Notes under the pieces: generated by a model | Told to the model about the DNA's origin: nothing | The model's input: only the letters and a program-made list of their open reading frames with translations | Databases searched by the model: none | Position numbers and translations under genes: made by a program | Part shown: one piece after another, positions 51,339 to 60,308 of the stretch | How the letters are laid out: the number at the start of each line of letters is the position of its first letter | Numbering within the stretch: the first letter of the stretch is position 1 | NCBI GenBank assembly: GCA_016025055.1 | Contig: CP065590.1 | Location: 1,736,001 to 1,800,000, forward strand | Length of the DNA stretch: 64,000 nt | Direction of reading: 5' to 3' | Source of the DNA: Chryseobacterium indologenes | GTDB taxonomy: Bacteria; Bacteroidota; Bacteroidia; Flavobacteriales; Weeksellaceae

Positions 51339-53342
51339 ATGAAATCTATCTTATTAAAAACACAAAAAATTGTTTTCATAATCTTCGGGTTTACCATGGG
51401 TTTTGCCCAGAATAGCCTGAAAATTCCATCTGACGCTGTATTCTATATGGAAGTCAACGGAAAACAGCTCAATAATAAAATCAACTGGGATAAGCTGAAC
51501 CCATTGTTGCACGAACTCAACAAAAAGAGCAAAGAAAATAGCTCATGGACGGATTATTCAAAGACAGGAATCAAATACGACGCTGCTCAGTATCATTATG
51601 CCAGCCTTAATGACTCTATCAAGACCTATAACACTCATTTTATCATTGATAATAAAGAAAAGTTTCAGGAATTCGTAAATTCTATAAAGAAAAAAGGACA
51701 GGAGATTTCTAAGAAAAACAATTATTCCTATGTGGATATCAATGATGACGTTTTTGTTGGCTGGAACGGAAGCCGTGCAGTTCTTAGTATGATAAGCTAT
51801 ACCAAGCCCCATAAGGACTATTGGGAAGCAGATGCAGTGACAGACAGTACTGCCGTTGCCGTTGCTGATGGTGTAGCTGTAGATAGCGTTTACAATGATG
51901 AGCCGGAAAAACCGTTTGATTATAAAGAGGAAATCAAGGAGCTAAGAGAAAATATAAAATACCTTAAGGAAAACATCAAAGACAATAATCTGGAAATAGC
52001 AAGAATCCAGAAAGATATCAAGTATCTCCAGAAACATCATGCATATCCTCAGCAAAAAGAAGACGGAGAAAAATATGAAGAAGAAAGCAAGTCTGAGGAA
52101 GCATATGAAGAGGAAAATAAAGCCTACCAGAAAGAACAGGACTCTATCCGCAGAGAAAAATTCCTGATGGTTAAAAAGAATGCTGAAGAAAGGTTCGATC
52201 AGTTTTTCAGTTCAAATTTCGAAATAGAGGTTCCTGAAGAAATGCTGGCTTTCAGGGATGCCAATTCAGATGTCTTTGTCTATGCAGATTACGGCAGAAT
52301 AGTTAATGACGGGCTCTATGGTAAAATGACTAAAGATTATACTTATGGGCAGTTCTTCAAGAACATGTACAACTCCAACTATGCGTACAATTTGTATTTT
52401 GACAAAGACAAAGTAAGGCTCGTCAATAATTATCAGCATAAAAATTCTGAAATTCAAAAGAATATATCCGCCATTTACAAAGGGAAGAAAAACAGGAAAC
52501 TGCTGGAACTCATCAATGAAAAAAGCGTGGGTTACTATGCGATGAATGTGAATGGGGCAAAATGTTTCGATATGATGTACAGCCTTCTGCAGAATTCCGG
52601 AGAACATGAATATAAAAAAGAAATGGAACTCATTATGGAAACGATGAAAATTGTACTGGATGAAGAAGCCATTGCTAAAATAGCTCCCGGAAACGGAATC
52701 TTTGTTTTAAACGAGCTGAAATCCAAAAAGGTTGAATATACCGATTATGAATACGATGCCGAGTTCAATGAAAAAGAGGTGAAGAAAACCAAGGAAATTG
52801 CTGTTCCCAACTTTACTTTCGCATTTGCAACTGAGAATGAAGCCTATTGGAACCGTATTTTTGATGTACTCGCTACTCATAAAAAGCTGGCTAAACGATT
52901 TTCAAAAACAGGAGATATGTACACCTTTAAAGAATCCAAAGACGGTGGATATATCGATAAGCTGTTTTTTACAGTAAAAGACGGAGTCGTGTATCTGATG
53001 AGTTCTGCAGACAATATTGTACCGGTCAGCCAGTCTTCGGTATCCAGAAAATGGGCGAAAGATTCTGCTAAATATCCTCTGTCGGGAAGACTGGATATTC
53101 AAAAGCTTTTAACAGGTTTAGATAAAGAATTCAAAAGTCCTAAAGAGAGAAAAACACTGGAGGCCATCAGGAAGAATGTAGGAGAGCTCTACTACAAAAC
53201 AGAGGTGAAAGGAGAGAGTATCCGCACTGAAATGGATTATGATATCAAAGGCTCTTCTGAAAACAGTCTGATGTATTTCTTTGATATATTTAATCAGATC
53301 TTCAACACAAAAGAAAAAGAAAAAAAGTCACAAATTTTGTAG
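51339..53342 (+). CDS. Large exported protein, DUF4836-like
   Basis: A 667-residue protein with signal peptide (MKSILLKTQKIVFIIFGFTM, GFAQ). It starts NSLKIPSDAVFYMEVNGKQL and LNNKINWDKLNPLLHELNKK, then has an acidic coiled-coil insertion at about 190-280 (ELRENIKYLKENIKDNNLEI, KEDGEKYEEESKSEEAYEEE). The C-terminal half repeats a similar motif (PLSGRLDIQKLLTGLDKEFK). The layout is like DUF4836-type lipoproteins of Bacteroidota, which are of unknown function. It is followed directly by a related gene (stop then ATG with no gap). Confidence 0.5.
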   Translation: MKSILLKTQKIVFIIFGFTMGFAQNSLKIPSDAVFYMEVNGKQLNNKINWDKLNPLLHELNKKSKENSSWTDYSKTGIKYDAAQYHYASLNDSIKTYNTHFIIDNKEKFQEFVNSIKKKGQEISKKNNYSYVDINDDVFVGWNGSRAVLSMISYTKPHKDYWEADAVTDSTAVAVADGVAVDSVYNDEPEKPFDYKEEIKELRENIKYLKENIKDNNLEIARIQKDIKYLQKHHAYPQQKEDGEKYEEESKSEEAYEEENKAYQKEQDSIRREKFLMVKKNAEERFDQFFSSNFEIEVPEEMLAFRDANSDVFVYADYGRIVNDGLYGKMTKDYTYGQFFKNMYNSNYAYNLYFDKDKVRLVNNYQHKNSEIQKNISAIYKGKKNRKLLELINEKSVGYYAMNVNGAKCFDMMYSLLQNSGEHEYKKEMELIMETMKIVLDEEAIAKIAPGNGIFVLNELKSKKVEYTDYEYDAEFNEKEVKKTKEIAVPNFTFAFATENEAYWNRIFDVLATHKKLAKRFSKTGDMYTFKESKDGGYIDKLFFTVKDGVVYLMSSADNIVPVSQSSVSRKWAKDSAKYPLSGRLDIQKLLTGLDKEFKSPKERKTLEAIRKNVGELYYKTEVKGESIRTEMDYDIKGSSENSLMYFFDIFNQIFNTKEKEKKSQIL

Positions 53343-54581
53343 ATGAACAAAAAGAAGATTGTTATCCCGTTATTGCTGTTGTTAGCCGTGCTGGTTTATT
53401 TTGTGGGTTTTTATAAGGATAAAGACCTCAGATATATTCCTGAGGACGCAGATGCTGTTTTTTTGGTCGATACGAAGAAATTAACGGGACAATATCTCTT
53501 CAAGATGATACTATATCCATCACATTGGTCCGGAAAAAAAACAAAAAATAAAAATTCCGGCTCGCTGAGTAATTGTGGAATTAAAATTCCGGATTTTTTA
53601 CAAGTTTTTCATATAAAAGGGACCAGCTTTTCAGAATGGTATACGGTCATCGAGCTTAAAGACACCCCAAAATTCATTGCTTTTCTGAAGAAGCAAAATT
53701 TTACAGATAAAAAGAACGGCTATTTTCAAAAAGATCAGATTTCCGTATTTGTCATTGGTGATCTTGTATTGGCAGGAACATCTGATAAAGCTTTTGGGAT
53801 GATTCAGAAGCAACTTTTCCAAAAACCCGTACAAGCAGTGTGGAATGCAGATCAGTTTATTCATAACACATTAGGGAGTTTCTCCTTCATTTCAGAATAT
53901 GGAATTCAAAATTTTGCAATTGACCTCAACGATGATGATATCGAAATAAAGAACAACTCAAATTCGGATATTTTTAATTTTATCGCCGCAAAAACACTGC
54001 CTGGAAATCATTGTACTCAGCTGGAACTAGATAAGGACAATATCAGATCCTTTGCCCGTTTTTTCAATAAGGGTATTTCAGATTCCTTGCAGGCATCTTA
54101 CGTTAAAGTGACCGCAGATCTCAAACAGGTTAATGATACCATTGTCAGTTATGATTATGACGAGAATTTTAATGAAATTGAGAAAACAACTTTTCAGAAG
54201 ATTACGCAGCCTCAGTATATCATTGAATTTCAGACTAAAGATCCGGAGAAAACCGGGGAATATTTTCAGTCTAAAAAGTGGATCAACAGCGAAAATCAAT
54301 TTACGGCAATCCCTTTTCAACCCAATGAAGTTAAACAACATGACAACGGGTTTATTATACAATCTTCAGGAAACCGGTTCATATCCTTACCCCCGTTAAA
54401 GCAAAATTATATTTTAATCAGAAACAATTCCCTGCTATATTCTTCCCTGAAAACACTCAATGAAACTGAAAAAAGGATCATTTCGGATATCGATTATGTG
54501 TTGTATGCTAATAAGTCACAAAACTATTGGTTGAAAATAAAAGCAAAAAAAGGAAAATTACCCTTAATTTTACGGTGGTAA
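53343..54581 (+). CDS. Exported protein related to the preceding gene
   Basis: A 412-residue protein whose ATG directly follows the previous stop. One N-terminal membrane segment (VIPLLLLLAVLVYFVGFYKD) precedes LRYIPEDADAVFLVDTKKLT, a motif like IPSDAVFYMEVNGKQL of its neighbour, suggesting an ancient duplication. The remainder has WYTVIELKDTPKFIAFLKKQ and AGTSDKAFGMIQKQLF, matching the style of DUF4836 segments. No catalytic motif seen. Probable periplasmic or surface role. Confidence 0.5.
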   Translation: MNKKKIVIPLLLLLAVLVYFVGFYKDKDLRYIPEDADAVFLVDTKKLTGQYLFKMILYPSHWSGKKTKNKNSGSLSNCGIKIPDFLQVFHIKGTSFSEWYTVIELKDTPKFIAFLKKQNFTDKKNGYFQKDQISVFVIGDLVLAGTSDKAFGMIQKQLFQKPVQAVWNADQFIHNTLGSFSFISEYGIQNFAIDLNDDDIEIKNNSNSDIFNFIAAKTLPGNHCTQLELDKDNIRSFARFFNKGISDSLQASYVKVTADLKQVNDTIVSYDYDENFNEIEKTTFQKITQPQYIIEFQTKDPEKTGEYFQSKKWINSENQFTAIPFQPNEVKQHDNGFIIQSSGNRFISLPPLKQNYILIRNNSLLYSSLKTLNETEKRIISDIDYVLYANKSQNYWLKIKAKKGKLPLILRW

Positions 54582-54605
54582 CCATATAAAATAAAATAAA
54601 TAGTA

Positions 54606-54944
54606 ATGGCACCATCAGAAATAGCATTGCTCAAAACCTGTACACATTATTTTTTGCACTTAGTATTCCCCGTATTTATAGCTCTAATCTTTTATCGTGA
54701 AAACTGGAAGAAAGTATACCTTATTCTTCTTGCCACCATGCTGGTAGACCTCGATCATCTTTTTGCCAATCCCGTTTTTGATCCTTCAAGAAATAGTATA
54801 GGATATCATTTTTTACATTCTTATTATGCCATTGCGGTGTATTTTTTGATGCTGTTTTTTAAAGGGAATATCAGAATTGTTGCCATCGGGCTATTATTTC
54901 ATATGTTGACGGATTTTCAGGATTTTAGCTTCTGGCCTCATTAA
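54606..54944 (+). CDS. DUF6122 small membrane protein
   Basis: A 112-residue protein with three to four membrane helices (FPVFIALIFY, AVYFLMLFFK, VAIGLLFHMLTD). HYFLHLVFPVFIALIFYREN and LLATMLVDLDHLFANPVFDP carry conserved His/Asp residues (DLDHLFA) that mark the DUF6122 family, resembling the metal-dependent YdjM-like hydrolase fold. Function unknown. Confidence 0.75.
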   Translation: MAPSEIALLKTCTHYFLHLVFPVFIALIFYRENWKKVYLILLATMLVDLDHLFANPVFDPSRNSIGYHFLHSYYAIAVYFLMLFFKGNIRIVAIGLLFHMLTDFQDFSFWPH

Positions 54945-55010
54945 AATATTATTAATATTTTCTTTTGATATTTCAAAATTTATAGATTTTTTGTATTTTG
55001 TAGACACTAT

Positions 55011-56081
55011 ATGAAATTAAAAGAATTTTTACATTACACTTACATTTTTCCTGTCCTTGCAGTTGTTTATTACTTCCTTGGATTGATGGGAAACGGAGTC
55101 ATTTATGATATTGTAGCAGGTATTTTATTAATCGGAAGCGTATTATCGGCAGTCCACCATGCAGAAATGGTTGCTCATAAAGTAGGAGAACCTTTCGGGA
55201 CAATCATTCTCGCGCTTTGTATTACCATTATTGAAGTCGCTTTGATCATCTCACTGATGGTTGCCGGCGGAGATCAGGCGATCACGCTGGCCAGAGATAC
55301 GGTTTTTGCTGCTGTGATGATCATTCTTAACGGTATTCTGGGAATCTGTATATTGGTGGGAGGCGTGAAGTATCATGAGCAATTCTTTGCCAGAACCTCA
55401 GCTACCACTTATCTTGTGAGTACGGTTTCAATTCTTATTCTTACCCTTGTTCTTCCTAATTTTACTTCAAGTGTCAACGGACCTTTCTATAACCAGGCCC
55501 AGCTTATTTTTGTATCCATTGCCTGCCTGATTATCTATGGTGTCTTTCTGATGGTGCAGACGGTGAGACACAGAAGTTATTTCATTGTTCCTGATGAGCA
55601 TCCTGAAGAGCATTATATTCCTTCACTACCAAAGACACTGATTAGTTTTGGCTTTTTAGTCGTTTGTCTGGTGATCGTGGTTTTAATGGCGAAAGGATTA
55701 TCTGATACTATTGAAGGGATGGTACAGAGTGTAGGAGCTCCGAAATCTTTAGTCGGAGTCATTATAGCAGGTGTAGTACTTCTTCCCGAAGGAGTTGCAG
55801 CCATTCGGGCAGCAAGAGCCAATCAGATCCAATCCAGCTTAAACCTTGCTTTGGGGTCAGCCTTAGCAAGTATCGGACTTACCATTCCAGCCGTTTCTGT
55901 GGTGTGTATCATGTATGACATTCCTTTGGTACTCGGATTAGATAAAAAAGATATTATTTTACTATCCTTATCTGTATTTATTGTAATGCTTTCATTAAGC
56001 CGCGGAAAAACCAATATCCTATACGGAACGGTGCTTCTGGTGAACCTGGCAGCTTATATATTCACGGTCATCGTTCCTTAG
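55011..56081 (+). CDS. ChaA-like Ca2+/H+ (cation) antiporter
   Basis: A 356-residue integral membrane protein with about 10-11 helices. The two alpha-repeats of the CaCA superfamily are visible: KVGEPFGTIILALCITIIEV in the first half and LLPEGVAAIRAARANQIQSS with LNLALGSALASIGLTIPAVS in the second. The pattern is ChaA-type, which exports Ca2+ and Na+/K+ in exchange for protons at alkaline pH. Monocistronic. Confidence 0.9.
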   Translation: MKLKEFLHYTYIFPVLAVVYYFLGLMGNGVIYDIVAGILLIGSVLSAVHHAEMVAHKVGEPFGTIILALCITIIEVALIISLMVAGGDQAITLARDTVFAAVMIILNGILGICILVGGVKYHEQFFARTSATTYLVSTVSILILTLVLPNFTSSVNGPFYNQAQLIFVSIACLIIYGVFLMVQTVRHRSYFIVPDEHPEEHYIPSLPKTLISFGFLVVCLVIVVLMAKGLSDTIEGMVQSVGAPKSLVGVIIAGVVLLPEGVAAIRAARANQIQSSLNLALGSALASIGLTIPAVSVVCIMYDIPLVLGLDKKDIILLSLSVFIVMLSLSRGKTNILYGTVLLVNLAAYIFTVIVP

Positions 56082-56112
56082 AACAGTCTTCGGAATGCTT
56101 TCCGGTCTTTTA

Positions 56113-56493
56113 TTACAGCCTTCTGGCCAGCTCCATTTTGAATGCCATTAGTCTGGCAATATTTTCGGATTTGTAGATGGCCATGTCTGCATTTTCACCT
56201 GCGAAATTTTCCTCGATGGTCATTTTCCATAGCTCTAGCCACTTATCAAAATGTTTCTGTTCCATCGCTGCTATTTCATTGATGGGAAAATGTGCTCCCA
56301 TTGGATTTCCTTTATAAGTCATTTGCCCGAAAAGAATAGATTCCCAAAAAGAATACATCTTCGGAAGATGTTTATCCCAATCCACTTTAGCAACGTCATT
56401 AAAAAAGAATGCAATCGTTTCATCCTTAACGACTTTTGCATAAAATGAGTTGACGAGGTGCTCAATATCTTCTCTTGATTCCAGCTTTTTCAT
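56113..56493 (-). CDS. Group III truncated haemoglobin
   Basis: A 126-residue haem protein. It contains LVNSFYAKVVKDETIAFFFN, VDWDKHLPKMYSFWESILFG and MEQKHFDKWLELWKMTIEEN, the last carrying the proximal His in helix F. Length and KHFDKWL pattern are those of group III truncated globins (TrHb3), implicated in nitrosative or oxygen handling. Convergent with the ChaA-like gene, 31 bases apart. Confidence 0.9.
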   Translation of the reverse strand: MKKLESREDIEHLVNSFYAKVVKDETIAFFFNDVAKVDWDKHLPKMYSFWESILFGQMTYKGNPMGAHFPINEIAAMEQKHFDKWLELWKMTIEENFAGENADMAIYKSENIARLMAFKMELARRL

Positions 56494-56674
56494 ATTTCAA
56501 AGTTAGTCTAAATCAAATAAAAAAGTTGATTTTTAAATTGATAAATCTCATAAAGAAGCAATAAAGGAAATGACCATTCGATTGAAATGTTAAAATTATT
56601 TAATTCGTAAAAAACGCATAATAAGTGATATGATTTTTGTAAATTTAATTATTAAACACTAAAAAATCATAAAA

Positions 56675-57664
56675 ATGCGTAAAAAAATCAATTCTATTTT
56701 AGTTCTGGTTGTACTCTCAGTTACTGCTTCATGTGCAAGAGATGAAGTAGGTTCTGTGAGTGATGATGCCGAAAACCTGAGCTATACCGATTTTAAACGG
56801 ACACAGATGACAGAAGCTGAAATGCTTCAAAAAGGATGGAAAATCGTAGACGAATTTAAATTGCCTGAAAGCCCCGGTACAAGCCGTAGCTTATCTGACG
56901 GAAGTAAGGAAATCCCTTTTAAAGCAAATCATTTGAAAGATATGGGTTATGATGTGAATTTTTCAGGAGAAAGAACGAGGCTCAAAAATATTTTTGCCTA
57001 CTCCGGTCAGGTTCCGGATGGAATTATTTTTAATCCTGATTTATCCGTAGATGGCGATACCCGGAACAGTGCAGCCAGTCCCAATGTGTCAGTTGTTTTG
57101 GGAACACCGGACGTAAAGATAAAAACCAATGGAGTTGACCTGCCGGATGATGCTTATACCACGGAAGCCATCAATAATGGTGACAGGGAAAGTGAGATCA
57201 CGGTTACCTATTCGTATAAAAAGGGCTATTCAACTTCATGGAAGCGTACCGTTTCCGGATCATTTGAAGTAGGAGCTTCTGTATCTGTCGATATTCCGTT
57301 GGTAGCAAAAGCTACTGCCAGTACTAAAGTTGTGGTGGGAGGTGATACTACCGAAGGCACAGAAAGTTCTGAAGAAATTACACAAACCAGTACCTACAAA
57401 ACCGTAGTACCGGCCCATTCCAAAAAGACTATTTCAATTCTGACGAAAGTGAAAGGGTCTTCTGTTGAATACTTTGTGCCTATGAAATTATCCGGAAATC
57501 TTCTGGCTAACTTCCCTTCACCGGTAAACGGACATTATTACTGGGCCTTTCCGGTTGAAGATTTTCCTAATTTTATTTCAAATGTACATGGAGAATCGGG
57601 TATTGTAAAATCAGTCAGCAATGTAAGCGTAACGGTGATGGAATCTCCGGCACAGACTATATAA
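56675..57664 (+). CDS. Lipoprotein with aerolysin/ETX-MTX2-like pore-forming domain
   Basis: A 329-residue protein with a lipoprotein signal (ILVLVVLSVTASCAR). Residues about 160-260 show the alternating Ser/Thr-Val/Ile pattern with amphipathic strands that marks beta-pore-forming toxins of the ETX/MTX2 (aerolysin-like) class: ESEITVTYSYKKGYSTSWKR, TVSGSFEVGASVSVDI, TESSEEITQTSTYKTV, then VPAHSKKTISILTKVKG, where VPxxxK is the usual strand end. The N-terminal half is unrecognised and may bind a receptor. A pore-former tethered as a lipoprotein is unusual. Monocistronic with a strong terminator. The assignment is by pattern and needs a profile search. Confidence 0.55.
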   Translation: MRKKINSILVLVVLSVTASCARDEVGSVSDDAENLSYTDFKRTQMTEAEMLQKGWKIVDEFKLPESPGTSRSLSDGSKEIPFKANHLKDMGYDVNFSGERTRLKNIFAYSGQVPDGIIFNPDLSVDGDTRNSAASPNVSVVLGTPDVKIKTNGVDLPDDAYTTEAINNGDRESEITVTYSYKKGYSTSWKRTVSGSFEVGASVSVDIPLVAKATASTKVVVGGDTTEGTESSEEITQTSTYKTVVPAHSKKTISILTKVKGSSVEYFVPMKLSGNLLANFPSPVNGHYYWAFPVEDFPNFISNVHGESGIVKSVSNVSVTVMESPAQTI

Positions 57665-57684
57665 GTATTTCTTTTACAGAATAC

Positions 57685-57722
57685 AAAAAAAGACAGGGGT
57701 TTTGTTACTTCTGTCTTTTTTT
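57685..57722. terminator. Intrinsic terminator after aerolysin-like gene
   Basis: AAAAAAAGACAG (57685-57696) pairs with CTGTCTTTTTTT (57711-57722) around a 14-base loop. Confidence 0.8.
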
Positions 57723-57849
57723 GGAGATTAAAGAAAACAAACGGATTCTATTCTTAACTTTGTTTTTTTAAATAAAAAGTGAAGGATAAGGCTGGTATTG
57801 GCATCAGTTGATCTGCACAGTGCTCACGAATGTTTTAAAAAGTGTACAA

Positions 57850-58821
57850 ATGACCCGTGGATTCAAGAAAAAAATCCGTCAGAATAATACGGAAAACAGC
57901 GGTTTTGGCAGCAATGCCTCAGGAAGGTTTATTAATAAAGATGGCCTTCCGAACGTTCGACGAACGGGAGTGAATGTTTTTAACAGGCTCAGTTGGTATC
58001 ATACGATGCTCAATCTGTCTACATTCCGATTTCTTTCCTATTTGTTGATTTCCTATATTCTGGTTAATCTTGCTTTTGCGATGATCTACTATCTTATCGG
58101 CGTACAACATCTTACCGGGATAGATAAAAGTGATCCTGTAAATGAATTTATCGATGTTTTTTTCTTCAGTTCACAAACCTTTACAACGGTAGGATACGGA
58201 CGAATTGCACCAGTTGGTTTTTTGGCAAGTCTTGTCGCTACTTTTGAGGCTTTTTTAGGATTGCTTACCTTTGCCATTGCTACAGGACTTTTTTATGGAA
58301 GATTCTCCAGGCCAAGAGCTTATTTAAGATTTTCTGATATAGCTGTTATTGCTCCTTTTAAGCAGTCTACAGCTTTGATGTTCAGATTGGCTCCCTATAA
58401 AAATAATGCCCTTACAGATGCTGATGTTATCGTTTCTGCGGCTATTGAAGTTATTGAAGACGGTGTTCCCAAAAGTAATTTTTACAGATTGGAAACCCAG
58501 CTGAGCAAAATTAATACGCTGGCACTCAACTGGACTGTTGTTCATAAAATTGATGAAAATTCGCCTTTTTATGGCTTTTCTGAAGACGATTTTAAAAATA
58601 CGGATATTGAGTTGATTATTCAGGTGCGTGCCTTTGACGAAGTCTTCTCCAATACCGTGGTTCAGAGATCGTCCTATGTTACGGGAGAGATTATATACGG
58701 AGCGAAGTTTATTCCGATGTATTATCCGGATAAAGGGCATCAGAGTACGGTGCTGGATTTAGATAAAATTAACGAATATCAAAAGGAAGATCTTCCTGTT
58801 TCAAAGGGAAATAATGAGTAA
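57850..58821 (+). CDS. Inward-rectifier-type K+ channel (KirBac-like)
   Basis: A 323-residue channel from ATG 57850 (MTRGFKKKIRQNNTENSGFG); a start 42 bases upstream is less likely. Two membrane helices flank the pore: FRFLSYLLISYILVNLAFAM and SLVATFEAFLGLLTFAIATG, with the selectivity filter in SSQTFTTVGYGRIAPVGF (TVGYG). The cytoplasmic IRK domain follows (GRFSRPRAYLRFSDIAVIAP, ALMFRLAPYKNNALTDADVI). It conducts K+ across the inner membrane. The next gene starts right after its stop. Confidence 0.93.
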   Translation: MTRGFKKKIRQNNTENSGFGSNASGRFINKDGLPNVRRTGVNVFNRLSWYHTMLNLSTFRFLSYLLISYILVNLAFAMIYYLIGVQHLTGIDKSDPVNEFIDVFFFSSQTFTTVGYGRIAPVGFLASLVATFEAFLGLLTFAIATGLFYGRFSRPRAYLRFSDIAVIAPFKQSTALMFRLAPYKNNALTDADVIVSAAIEVIEDGVPKSNFYRLETQLSKINTLALNWTVVHKIDENSPFYGFSEDDFKNTDIELIIQVRAFDEVFSNTVVQRSSYVTGEIIYGAKFIPMYYPDKGHQSTVLDLDKINEYQKEDLPVSKGNNE

Positions 58822-59310
58822 ATGAATTTAGAAGTTTATAAAAAACAGGCTTTACAAAAGCAAAAAGAGCATAAGAAATTTCTGGACGGACTGAAAAAGA
58901 AACCGCCCAAAAATCTCGATTATATAGTTCAGGAAACCCATGAAGAAGTTTTTGATGAAATCGATTGCCTGCAATGTGCCAATTGCTGCAAAACTACAGG
59001 TCCGTTATATACCGAAAAAGATATTGAGCGCATTGCCAGACACCTTCGGATGAAACAGGCTGATTTTGAAGCTAAATTTTTAAGGGTAGATGAAGATAAC
59101 GATAAAGTATTGCAGAATCTTCCCTGCTTTTTCCTGAATAGTGACAATACATGTTCTATCTATGAAGTACGGCCGAAAGCCTGCAGAGAATATCCGCATA
59201 CAGATCGTAAGAAAATCTACCAGATCAACCATTTAATGCTTAAAAATACTGTGATTTGTCCTGCTGCATTTGAGTTTGTTGAAAGGATGATGAAGAACAT
59301 TTCGAAGTAA
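58822..59310 (+). CDS. YkgJ-family zinc/iron-chelating protein
   Basis: A 162-residue protein with the Cys signature of the YkgJ domain: DCLQCANCCKTTGPL (CxxCxxCC), then QNLPCFFLNSDNTCSIYEVR and PKACREYPHTDRKK. The eight-Cys set binds a metal or Fe-S centre. The gene begins immediately after the K+ channel stop codon, so it is co-transcribed. Family role unknown. Confidence 0.88.
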   Translation: MNLEVYKKQALQKQKEHKKFLDGLKKKPPKNLDYIVQETHEEVFDEIDCLQCANCCKTTGPLYTEKDIERIARHLRMKQADFEAKFLRVDEDNDKVLQNLPCFFLNSDNTCSIYEVRPKACREYPHTDRKKIYQINHLMLKNTVICPAAFEFVERMMKNISK

Positions 59311-59461
59311 CTCCCTGCCTAAGGGTCTCAATCTTTGCAAGATTACGACTTTTTCCAAATTCCTCTTAAAATGTTATAAAGTACGTTAAATAAGTGTGTT
59401 ACACATAATTTTTTTAAATGGTGTCTCGTTTAGCTTAAACAATCATTTAAAATATTACATT

Positions 59462-59764
59462 ATGAAAAAGTTATTTTTTACGGCCGCGTTTACTTTAGTC
59501 GGAATAATCGCAGTATCGGCCCAGACAACACCTCAGAAACCGGCTGAAAGTACAACAAATACGCAGACAACAACCAACACGCAACCACAGAAAGCTCAGA
59601 CTACCACTGAATGGAACACTACAACAAAGACAGGTGAAGTCAAGCAAAGTACAACAGCTGAGGCTGCAGCTCCTGCCGCCGAAGCAACCCCTGCAGCTAC
59701 TGCGGAAGCTACAAAACCTGCTGAAGCAAGCAAAGAAGAAAAGAAATCTAAAAAGAAAAAGTGA
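59462..59764 (+). CDS. Small secreted Thr/Gln/Ala-rich protein
   Basis: A 100-residue protein starting MKKLFFTAAFTLVGIIAVSA (signal peptide) and continuing with low-complexity Thr-Gln-Pro, then Ala-Glu-Pro-rich sequence, and a lysine tail (EEKKSKKKK). An upstream ATG at 59396 in frame is rejected because it would place a hydrophilic leader before the signal peptide. No domain. Such proteins occur in Chryseobacterium but have no known function. Confidence 0.65.
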   Translation: MKKLFFTAAFTLVGIIAVSAQTTPQKPAESTTNTQTTTNTQPQKAQTTTEWNTTTKTGEVKQSTTAEAAAPAAEATPAATAEATKPAEASKEEKKSKKKK

Positions 59765-59789
59765 TCATACTTTAGCAAACACTAGTCGC

Positions 59790-59816
59790 AATCCTGAAAT
59801 ATTGTATTTCAGGATT
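59790..59816. terminator. Bidirectional terminator
   Basis: AATCCTGAAATA (59790-59801) pairs with TATTTCAGGATT (59805-59816) followed by TTTT. It separates the small secreted protein from the convergent DUF1801 gene, whose stop lies inside the hairpin. Confidence 0.8.
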
Positions 59817-60177
59817 TTTTCTGATCAATTTCCAAAACTCTGAACGCGATGATCCTGCTGATTAATTCCAGCGGAATCTCTTCATTGACAGGGAATTGTA
59901 CAGCTCCTTTTGAAAATTTATAATGCATTTTCTCAAAATCTTTTTCAAAGTTTTTAATACCTTCTGCTCCGGGATAAAAACCAATGTGTTTTTTGTAGCC
60001 GGCAAAGTACACCAAAGGCTTACCCTTATATTTGAAAGCGGGTATCTGATATCCGATATACTCCTCTATATCCGGAACTTGTGTATGAATATGCTTTCTG
60101 ATTTCAAGCAATTTCTTCTGAACATCTGTCGGGAACAAAAGAATGTATTCATCAATATTTTTTAATGTGTTTTGCAT
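59809..60177 (-). CDS. DUF1801 (YdhG-like) protein
   Basis: A 122-residue protein from ATG 60177 (MQNTLKNIDEYILLFPTDVQ). DUF1801 signatures: EIRKHIHTQVPDIEEYIGYQ, IPAFKYKGKPLVYFAGYKKH and IGFYPGAEGI, then KGAVQFPVNEEIPLELISRI. Related proteins include frataxin-like iron chaperones of Bacillus, though this function is not certain. A terminator-like hairpin sits 16 bases upstream of the start. Confidence 0.8.
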   Translation of the reverse strand: MQNTLKNIDEYILLFPTDVQKKLLEIRKHIHTQVPDIEEYIGYQIPAFKYKGKPLVYFAGYKKHIGFYPGAEGIKNFEKDFEKMHYKFSKGAVQFPVNEEIPLELISRIIAFRVLEIDQKKS

Positions 60178-60192
60178 TATATAAAAATAAAA

Positions 60193-60217
60193 AAAGCGCT
60201 GCATATAGCAACGCTTT
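60193..60217 (-). terminator. Hairpin directly upstream of DUF1801 gene
   Basis: AAAGCG-C-TGC (60193-60202) pairs with GCA-A-CGCTTT (60208-60217). On the minus strand it is followed by a T-rich run and only 16 bases later by the ATG. It could be a second terminator for gdhA or a leader attenuator. Confidence 0.5.
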
Positions 60218-60270
60218 CTCCTTTCACTTTTTACTTTTTTCCCATTTTCCCGGGAACAGGCTATATCAAA

Positions 60271-60297
60271 AAAGGTCGGGAGTTTTTCCCAACCTTT
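60271..60297 (-). terminator. Terminator after glutamate dehydrogenase
   Basis: AAAGGT-C-GGGA (60271-60281) pairs with TCCC-A-ACCTTT (60287-60297), followed on the minus strand by TTTTTTGA. It lies about 12 bases after the gdhA stop. Confidence 0.7.
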
Positions 60298-60308
60298 GTA
60301 TTTTTTAG

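Noticed and set aside
59596..59778. Minus-strand Ala/Val-rich frame opposite the small secreted protein
   Set aside because: It is the antisense of low-complexity Ala/Glu codons and has no start context or terminator of its own.
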